A stretch of 11,265 bases of DNA from an uncultured Collinsella sp. (GTDB lineage: Bacteria; Actinomycetota; Coriobacteriia; Coriobacteriales; Coriobacteriaceae), in the NCBI GenBank assembly GCA_900550735.1, contig URTD01000050.1, positions 1-11,265 of the forward strand, given 5' to 3'. This document shows, in pieces, positions 6,393 through 11,265 of this stretch. Numbering within the stretch: the first letter of the stretch is position 1; each line of letters opens with the position of its first letter. Under the pieces are notes generated by a model. That model was not told the origin of the DNA. It worked only from the letters and a program-made list of their open reading frames with translations, and did no database searches. Made by a program: the position numbers and the translations under genes.

Positions 6393-6422
6393 TAATGAAC
6401 AGAACCTATAGTATGTTCATTA
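6393..6422. repeat. Nested 9-bp inverted repeat in the AT-rich element
   Basis: TAATGAACA (6393-6401) and TGTTCATTA (6414-6422) are exact reverse complements around 12 bases that include a TATAGT hexamer (6407-6412). This could be an operator-promoter or a cruciform/hairpin. No -35 box at normal spacing and no gene follows on either strand. Confidence 0.5.
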
Positions 6423-6525
6423 AAATTGGCTTCAATACGCCTTAAACCAGTCAGGTTGGCTGCTTTAGGGGGTTGTAGGGGTCGCTCGGACGTCATTTTG
6501 GGTGGTTTTGCCTGCTACTAAAATG

Positions 6526-6559
6526 GTAACAGTACTCATATTTGGCCTTTTTTGCCCAC
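6526..6559 (-). repeat. Right 34-bp inverted repeat arm
   Basis: Inverted copy of 6330-6363 with two mismatches. It ends GGCCTTTTTTGCCCAC on the plus strand. GGCCTTT recurs at 6561-6567, immediately outside the arm. Confidence 0.9.
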
Positions 6560-6730
6560 AGGCCTTTGAGGTTGCGGCGAAAAGGGCTTGTTTTGATTGT
6601 TTGGGGCAGGCGCGAGGCACGGAAACGATGTCTGGAGGAGCGGAGCGGCTTGGAATTCATCCATAGAGGTCTTCATTGGCTGCGCCAGGAGTGCTTCCGG
6701 GTGCCGGTGCAAAAGGAGTGTCCCTAACTG
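6560..6730. other. Non-coding stretch, no recognisable feature
   Basis: Between the inverted-repeat element and the large hairpin I find no gene, promoter of quality, tRNA or repeat. Open frames here (for example 6542-6727 plus) lack ribosome-binding support and recognisable protein character. It probably serves as downstream untranslated DNA of the minus-strand acyltransferase gene. Confidence 0.5.
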
Positions 6731-6768
6731 CCGCAGGGGGCGTCGGCCGTGGCCGACGCCCCCTGCGG
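6731..6768 (-). terminator. 18-bp perfect hairpin downstream of the acyltransferase gene
   Basis: CCGCAGGGGGCGTCGGCC (6731-6748) pairs completely with 6751-6768. The minus-strand gene stops 23 bases before it. Neither side has a T-run, so it is not a textbook intrinsic terminator, but such a stable stem very likely ends or protects the transcript. A second small stem (CGCAG 6774-6778 with CTGCG 6785-6789) lies between it and the stop codon. Confidence 0.6.
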
Positions 6769-6791
6769 GTGTACGCAGATTTTGCTGCGCG

Positions 6792-9008
6792 TTACTTGTC
6801 GATGCCCAGCTTGTGCGGCTTGTAGGCGAGGGCATTGACGAGTGCGTCGCCGGCGGACTTGACGGCTGCCGGCTGCGGATCGTTGACGTGGTCCTCGGGG
6901 TGCACGGGCAGGTCTTTCTTGACCGCATCGTGGATCAGGTTGAGGTACTCGGTCACGCCGGTAGTCGACAGGTGCGTGCCGTCGCCGTCGAACAGGTCGT
7001 TGCGGTTGGCGCTGTGCCCGTACCAGTCGATAACGCGTACATTCTTGTAGCGCGTGGCGGCGTTGGCGATAGCCTGGTTGGTGGAACCCACCCACGGCTG
7101 CGGACTGCGTGTGTTCACAAACGCGACGATACGCTTGTCGCCGGCATCGGCCATGATGGCATCGATCTGGTCATCAGTTACCAAACCATTGGTGCCCAGG
7201 GCAAAGACCACGATCTTGCCGGCAAGGTTCTGCTGGATATAGCCCTCAAATGTCGCGCGGCCCGCATCAAACTGGCGGCCCTTTTCGGCATCGATATGGC
7301 TGTGCGGAAACACGCCGTCAAAGGAATCAACGGCGCGCAGCGACACGGAGTCGCCGATCATCAACAGGTCGTAGGAGCCATCGGGGAAGCCGTCGTTGTC
7401 CTTGTCGGTGTCGTCGGCCGCCTGCTGGTCGGTGGGCGCGGTGTTTTCGGCTTCCTTGTTCAGAACCTCGGCGCCCTTGCCGCTCAGCGCAGACGTCTCG
7501 GGCACAAAGATCAGACCGCCCAGTGCAACGACCAACACGACAGCGCAGGCTGCACAGACAGGGACGTGCGCGCGCACCCAGTTGGCGGGCGTGGTGGTGC
7601 CATCGCGGAATTCGGCGACGGTGCGGCCGAAGGCGCCCTTCCTAAACGGCGTTTCGATAAAGCGATAGGAACACTCGGCTACGGCGACCACCAGCAGCAC
7701 CTGCAAAATGTACTGCCACCAGGGTGTATCGTTGATGTTGGCGACCGGGTTCATGAGCAACAGCAGCGGATAGTGCCACAGGTAGATGCTGTACGAGCGC
7801 TTGCCAACCCACACGAGCGGCTCGGCGGACAGCACGCGGGCAACCATTCCCTGGGGCTGCACGCAGGCCGCGATGACCATGAGCGTGAGGATGGAGCATA
7901 ACAGCGTGCCGCCGCGATACTGGAATGCGGTGTAGCCGTTGGTGAGCGCGACCATGGCGGCGAGGCCAACCAGACCCACGACGCCCAACACATCGATGGA
8001 TGCGGGCGAGGACCAAAAGCGCACGAGGACGCTCGGCTGCGCCGGGGCGGCCTCGGCTGATTCGTCGGCCTTCTCGCCAGGCTTGCCCTCGGCGTTCTTG
8101 CCGCGCTTGGCGGCGCCAGCCAGGCGATTGAGCCCCAAACGATGAGCGAGACGCACCGGCGCCAGGTCGCAATCGGGGATAAAGGCCATCCAGGCACCCA
8201 GCAGCAGCGAGAACACGCGGGTGTCGGTGCCGTAGTACACGCGGCTGGGGTCGGCGGCGGGGTTGTAAAGCACCGTCATGGCAAGGGCAGAAACCGCGGC
8301 AAGGCCCAGAACCACGCGGCGCGTGTTGGGCTTGCTCACATGCATGGATACCATGGCAAACAGCAGCGGCGGCCAAATCAGGTAGAACTGTTCCTCGATG
8401 GCAAGCGACCAAAAGTGCGTGAGCGGCGAGGGGTCGCCCAGGGCATTGAAGTACGAGACGTTTTGGGCAATCTGCCACCAGTTGTTGAAGAACAGCAGCG
8501 ACGGCAGGATGTCGGGGCGCATCTTGGTGAGCATCACGTGGTTAAAGATGGTGCACAGCGCGCAGGTCACGAACACTACCGTTACCACGGCGGGGACTAG
8601 GCGACGGATGCGGCGAATCCAGAAGCTCTTAAGGTCGATGCGGCCGGTCTTAGCGACTTCGTTGAGCAGCAAGCGCGTGATCAGATAGCCCGAAAGCACA
8701 AAGAAGATCGTAACGCCGAGCAGGCCGCCCTGAGCCCACGTGAGGTTGAGGTGATAGAGCACCACCGCGACGACGGCAAGCGTGCGCAGGCCGTCGAGCG
8801 CAGGAATGTAGAGGGACTTGGGACGAGCGGGCGCCTGTTCTTTTGCGGCGCTGTTAGTGTGGGCGTCCTTGTTGGTGGGCGTTCGATGCGGGCTCGGGCC
8901 GCGTCGCGACTCACCGGTGCGGCGGTCGGCGCGTGGGCGTTCGTGCGGCGCCTGGTTATCGGGCGCGCGGTGCGGTCCGCGTGGGCTCGATGGTGGGAAT
9001 TGTTCCAT
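6792..9008 (-). CDS. OatA/OafA-type acyltransferase-3 with C-terminal SGNH domain
   Basis: This 738-aa protein has the OatA layout, in which the membrane part passes an acyl group across the membrane and the outer SGNH domain places it on a cell-envelope sugar. Residues 1-65 are a Pro/Arg-rich disordered cytoplasmic tail. The acyltransferase-3 domain spans about 66-455, with LDGLR (71-75) and the R-x10-H motif (Arg75, His86), FFVLSGYLIT (102-111), a basic WIRRIRRLVP and HFWSLAIEEQFYL (198-210). A Lys/Glu/Ala-rich loop (about 300-325) separates helices. A further helix (482-502) leads outside. The SGNH domain has GDS (552-554), GTN (605-607) and DGTH (676-679), so Ser, Asn, Asp and His are all present. 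The linker at 533-543 has a D-x-D-x-D-x-D-G-x-x-D calcium-loop pattern. The substrate (peptidoglycan or surface glycan) cannot be told. ATG 9008 has a weak ribosome site (GGATGATG); no better in-frame start precedes LDGLR. Confidence 0.92.
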   Translation of the reverse strand: MEQFPPSSPRGPHRAPDNQAPHERPRADRRTGESRRGPSPHRTPTNKDAHTNSAAKEQAPARPKSLYIPALDGLRTLAVVAVVLYHLNLTWAQGGLLGVTIFFVLSGYLITRLLLNEVAKTGRIDLKSFWIRRIRRLVPAVVTVVFVTCALCTIFNHVMLTKMRPDILPSLLFFNNWWQIAQNVSYFNALGDPSPLTHFWSLAIEEQFYLIWPPLLFAMVSMHVSKPNTRRVVLGLAAVSALAMTVLYNPAADPSRVYYGTDTRVFSLLLGAWMAFIPDCDLAPVRLAHRLGLNRLAGAAKRGKNAEGKPGEKADESAEAAPAQPSVLVRFWSSPASIDVLGVVGLVGLAAMVALTNGYTAFQYRGGTLLCSILTLMVIAACVQPQGMVARVLSAEPLVWVGKRSYSIYLWHYPLLLLMNPVANINDTPWWQYILQVLLVVAVAECSYRFIETPFRKGAFGRTVAEFRDGTTTPANWVRAHVPVCAACAVVLVVALGGLIFVPETSALSGKGAEVLNKEAENTAPTDQQAADDTDKDNDGFPDGSYDLLMIGDSVSLRAVDSFDGVFPHSHIDAEKGRQFDAGRATFEGYIQQNLAGKIVVFALGTNGLVTDDQIDAIMADAGDKRIVAFVNTRSPQPWVGSTNQAIANAATRYKNVRVIDWYGHSANRNDLFDGDGTHLSTTGVTEYLNLIHDAVKKDLPVHPEDHVNDPQPAAVKSAGDALVNALAYKPHKLGIDK

Positions 9009-9047
9009 ACAACATCATCCAATGACGAGAATAATCAGCACATATTC

Positions 9048-9053
9048 ATTGTA
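9048..9053 (-). promoter_or_regulatory. Possible -10 box of the acyltransferase gene
   Basis: On the minus strand TACAAT lies 40 bases before the start codon. No good -35 is seen at 17 bases; TTCACA at 9071-9066 is only 12 bases away. Confidence 0.35.
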
Positions 9054-9101
9054 GCTGCCTGCTCCTGTGAATGCTTGCTGCTGGCGCAACCTCAAGGGCG
9101 C

Positions 9102-9119
9102 GTTCACATCAAAGTGAAC
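9102..9119. promoter_or_regulatory. Palindromic operator candidate over the rbsK promoter
   Basis: GTTCAC-ATCAAA-GTGAAC is a perfect 6-bp-arm inverted repeat. It covers the -35 box and much of the spacer of the rbsK promoter, the expected place for a repressor. A third half-site, GTGAA, lies at 9067-9071 towards the divergent acyltransferase gene. No regulator gene is in the window. Confidence 0.5.
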
Positions 9120-9131
9120 TAAAGTTATAGA
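9103..9131 (+). promoter_or_regulatory. Promoter of the ribokinase/nucleoside hydrolase operon
   Basis: TTCACA (9103-9108) is one mismatch from TTGACA and stands 17 bases from TATAGA (9126-9131), two mismatches from TATAAT. Transcription would start near 9138, about 57 bases before the ribokinase start. Confidence 0.6.
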
Positions 9132-9194
9132 GGTGCGAGAGCGCACGATCGACGGCCGACGGTGGGCATAAGGCCCGCAGATGAGGAGGTTTCC

Positions 9195-10190
9195 ATGGCA
9201 GATCGCGGCATCGTTGCGGCGTTCGGCAGCATGAACATGGACCTTTCGGTGGCGTGCGAGCGCATGCCGCGCGCGGGCGAGACCGTCGGTGGCAGCGGTT
9301 TTATCACCAACGCTGGCGGCAAAGGCGCTAACCAGGCCGTCGCTGCCGCGCGCATGGGCGCGCGCACGAACATGATTGGCGCGGTCGGGCGCGATGCGTT
9401 TGGCGATGCGCTGGTAGCGGGACTTCAGGATGCCGGCGTGGGCGTTGAGTTCGTGGCGCGACGTGACGACGTGGAGACCGGCACCGCGACCATCATTCGC
9501 TGCAAGGGCGACAACCGCATCGTGCTGTCGCCGGGCGCCAACCATGCGCTCGCGGGCGAGTACGTTGCCCGCGCGCTGAGGCACCTGGTGGCCGATGAGC
9601 CCGACGGCGACGCCAGCGGGATTGTCCCGGCTGCCGGAAGCGTCTTTATCGCCCAGGGCGAATGTGACCTTGCAGCGACGGCCGAGGCGCTTGTTTGCGC
9701 TCACGAGCTGGGGTTCTATACGGTTTTTAATCCAGCGCCTGCCTGTGAGTTGCCTGCGGAGGCCTGGCCTGCGGTCGACCTGGTCTGTCCCAACGAGACC
9801 GAATGCCAGGTGCTGACGGGCATCTTGCCCGCGGATGATGCGAGCTGCGTCGCGGCGCTCAATGCCTTGCTCGCCAAGGGTGCCGGCGCCGCGGTCATCA
9901 CGCTGGGCGGCGCCGGCTCGGTTACGCTCGGCGATGGCGGTGAGCTGCTGCGCATGCCGGCGCTTTCGAGCACGGTAGTCGATACCACGGCCGCCGGCGA
10001 TACGTTTATCGGCGCGTTGGCGGCGGCTCGCCTAGAGGGCTTGCCGCTCTTTGAGTGCATGGCCGCGGGTGCTCGCGCCTCGGCAGTGACGGTGTCGCGT
10101 CTGGGCGCTCAGCAGTCGATTCCCACGCGTGCCGAAGTTGAGCGCGTGTTTGATTTAGACGATTTAGTACAAGACGGAGAAGCGGAGTAG
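9195..10190 (+). CDS. rbsK: Ribokinase (PfkB family)
   Basis: ATG 9195 follows AGGAGG (9184-9189) at ideal spacing. An in-frame ATG at 9162 lacks such a site and would add residues before the conserved first strand. The 331-aa protein converts ribose plus ATP to ribose 5-phosphate in the cytoplasm. It carries GSMNMDLS (11-18), the sugar-binding GGKGANQA (41-48), NPAP (180-183), NETE (200-203), TLGGAGS (236-242) and DTTAAGDTF (263-271) with catalytic-base Asp269. This DTTAAGDTF is the true ribokinase variant of the PfkB signature. Length is slightly above the usual ~310 because of a loop near 133-147. The gene starts an operon with a nucleoside hydrolase 4 bases downstream, so its ribose probably comes from nucleosides. 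A related sugar kinase (for example deoxyribokinase) cannot be excluded. Confidence 0.92.
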   Translation: MADRGIVAAFGSMNMDLSVACERMPRAGETVGGSGFITNAGGKGANQAVAAARMGARTNMIGAVGRDAFGDALVAGLQDAGVGVEFVARRDDVETGTATIIRCKGDNRIVLSPGANHALAGEYVARALRHLVADEPDGDASGIVPAAGSVFIAQGECDLAATAEALVCAHELGFYTVFNPAPACELPAEAWPAVDLVCPNETECQVLTGILPADDASCVAALNALLAKGAGAAVITLGGAGSVTLGDGGELLRMPALSSTVVDTTAAGDTFIGALAAARLEGLPLFECMAAGARASAVTVSRLGAQQSIPTRAEVERVFDLDDLVQDGEAE

Positions 10191-10194
10191 AACA

Positions 10195-11169
10195 ATGGCA
10201 ATCAAGAAGCTGATCCTTGATCTGGATATGGGTGTGGACGATGCGATGGCGCTTGCCTATGCCATCGCGAGCCCCGAGGTGGAGCTCGTGGGCATCACCA
10301 CGTGCTTTGGCAACGTGCGCGTCGAGCAATCGGCGCACAACTGCCTGGCGGTGCTCGATCTGCTGGGTCGCCCCGAGGTGCCGGTGTACCTGGGCGCCGA
10401 TCGTCCCATTAAGGCGACTGAGCCCTATACACCGCCGGCGTCCACCACGCTCATCCACGGCAAGAACGGCATTGGCGGGGCGAGCGTGCCCGCGTCGCCG
10501 TACGAGCCGGTGGGGGCGACGTCGGCCGACGGTAACGCGGCGGTCGATTATCTGATTGATGCCGCGCGCACCTATGGCCCCGATCTGATCTACGTGGCGA
10601 CCGGTCCGCTCTCCAACCTGGCACTTGCCTTGGAGCGCGATGCGGCGGCGATGATGTCTATCGGTCGCGTGGTCGTGATGGGCGGCGCGCTTACCGTGCC
10701 CGGAAACGTGAGCGCGGGCGCCGAGGCCAACATGGCAAGCGATCCCGAGGCGGCCGATGCCGTGCTGCGTTCGGGCCGCAAGCTCACCATGGTGGGTCTG
10801 GATGTGACGCATCGCGTGGTGCTCACGCGTCGCGACATTGCCGGCTGGACGGGCTCGGGCACCATGGCCGGTTGCGCGTTTGCGAGCATGGTGGAGCACT
10901 ACATTGGCTCGTACGAGATGAACGCCCCCTACCTGGGTGGCTGCGCGCTGCACGATCCGCTTGCCGTCGCTGTGGCGATTGACCCCACGCTCGTGGGTGC
11001 GCTCGGCTGCAATCTGCGTGTTGATCTGCTGGGCGAGTATCGCGGCCGCACCATTTGCGACGAGCGCCGCCTATCCGATCCGGACAAGAGCGCACTCGTG
11101 GCGCTGACCGTGGATGCCCCGCGCTTCCTGTCCGAGTTCAAGACGCGCATGGCCCGCATCCTAGGCTAG
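10195..11169 (+). CDS. Nucleoside hydrolase (inosine-uridine preferring family)
   Basis: ATG 10195 follows GGAG (10184-10187), which lies inside the end of the ribokinase gene, so the two are co-transcribed and tightly spaced. The 324-aa length is normal for the family. Visible motifs are the Ca2+-binding Asp cluster DLDMGVDD (9-16, family DTDPGxDD), HGKNGIGG (88-95, family HGxDGLG), VMGGA (161-165), N171, AEAN (176-179) and HDP (253-255). The enzyme hydrolyses the N-glycosidic bond of ribonucleosides to free base and ribose, which ribokinase then phosphorylates. Purine or pyrimidine preference cannot be read with confidence. Pro of the DTDPG motif is Met12 and Thr is Leu10, tolerated variation in distant members. 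Confidence 0.92.
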   Translation: MAIKKLILDLDMGVDDAMALAYAIASPEVELVGITTCFGNVRVEQSAHNCLAVLDLLGRPEVPVYLGADRPIKATEPYTPPASTTLIHGKNGIGGASVPASPYEPVGATSADGNAAVDYLIDAARTYGPDLIYVATGPLSNLALALERDAAAMMSIGRVVVMGGALTVPGNVSAGAEANMASDPEAADAVLRSGRKLTMVGLDVTHRVVLTRRDIAGWTGSGTMAGCAFASMVEHYIGSYEMNAPYLGGCALHDPLAVAVAIDPTLVGALGCNLRVDLLGEYRGRTICDERRLSDPDKSALVALTVDAPRFLSEFKTRMARILG

Positions 11170-11265
11170 GCTCGGGATCGAAGCACGCCCATCTGCTCGA
11201 TGTGGCCGCTGGCGGGCCGACGGTTGATTTCCGATCTCAGCCGAACACATTGAGCGGATAGGCCA
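11166..11265 (-). CDS. Possible C-terminal end of a convergent gene (partial)
   Basis: On the minus strand one frame is open from the window edge to TAG at 11168-11166, 32 codons, including SEINRRPASGHIEQMGVL, which looks protein-like. It would overlap the nucleoside hydrolase stop tail-to-tail by a few bases. No family is recognised, and another minus frame is also open. The 11170-11265 stretch otherwise shows no terminator or promoter. Confidence 0.25.
   Translation of the reverse strand, partial: GLSAQCVRLRSEINRRPASGHIEQMGVLRSRA

Larger units (their letters stand above)
6330..6559. mobile_element. Candidate MITE-like element, ~230 bp with 34-bp inverted ends
   Basis: The two ends (6330-6363 and 6526-6559) are reverse complements at 32 of 34 positions. 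The whole is about 41% G+C by hand count, against clearly GC-rich flanking genes. It encodes no convincing protein. I cannot see a target-site duplication next to the ends, so a transposon origin is inference. It could instead be a pair of dispersed palindromic repeats or a regulatory structure. It lies just after a strong terminator, a neutral insertion site. Confidence 0.45.

Noticed and set aside
6542..6727. 61-residue open frame in the gap
   Set aside because: It begins inside the inverted-repeat arm, has no ribosome site and no protein-like features.
6597..7901. 434-residue open frame on the plus strand
   Set aside because: It covers the 3' part of the minus-strand acyltransferase gene, whose SGNH and acyltransferase motifs are intact. 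Its product is Val/Gly/His-rich with no recognisable domain.
10006..10953. 315-residue open frame on the minus strand
   Set aside because: Antisense to ribokinase and nucleoside hydrolase, both with complete motifs; composition typical of a shadow frame.
1..11265. CRISPR arrays, tRNA or rRNA genes, prophage or toxin-antitoxin genes
   Set aside because: No regularly spaced direct repeats, no tRNA cloverleaf, rRNA-like or phage-like sequence was recognised on either strand.

Overview
The window is GC-rich, gene-dense bacterial chromosome. G/C-rich third codon positions and a Mg-type SLC11/NRAMP transporter resembling the Eggerthella lenta NRMT suggest a Coriobacteriia (Collinsella-like) actinomycete. 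That placement is inference, since there is no rRNA or other marker in view.

Layout. (1) 1-1324: the possible tail of an upstream gene, a clear -10 box, then a translationally coupled pair: a small YtxH-like membrane/coiled-coil protein and a double PRC-barrel protein. (2) 1397-2803: a membrane-anchored NodB-fold polysaccharide deacetylase-like protein. Its catalytic domain contains no histidine, so it is probably a pseudoenzyme or chemically altered. (3) 2804-6300: a magnesium locus. An extended -10 promoter leads into a structured ~200-nt leader and a tiny leader ORF. A 614-aa protein follows with PRC-like, MgtE_N and CBS sensor domains on a 5-TM membrane domain that lacks the usual MgtE signatures. 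Eight bases later comes an NRAMP-family transporter with the residues typical of Mg2+-transporting NRMTs (NDAGG in TM1, APW in TM6), then a textbook terminator. (4) 6301-6790: a gene-free stretch with a ~230-bp AT-rich element bounded by 34-bp inverted repeats (MITE-like), about 170 bp of featureless DNA and an 18-bp perfect hairpin. (5) 6792-9008, minus strand: an OatA/OafA-type acyltransferase-3 membrane protein with an extracytoplasmic SGNH domain and a calcium-loop-like linker. (6) 9009-9194: a divergent control region with a good promoter overlapped by a palindromic operator candidate. (7) 9195-11169: a two-gene nucleoside salvage operon, ribokinase plus a nucleoside hydrolase. Hydrolysis of ribonucleosides releases ribose, which the kinase converts to ribose 5-phosphate.

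The best candidate for an undescribed system is the magnesium locus. A Mg2+-sensing MgtE-like cytosolic module sits on a non-MgtE-like membrane domain and is co-transcribed with an NRMT, under a leader that looks capable of alternative folding. Second is the histidine-less NodB-domain protein. Third is the inverted-repeat element.
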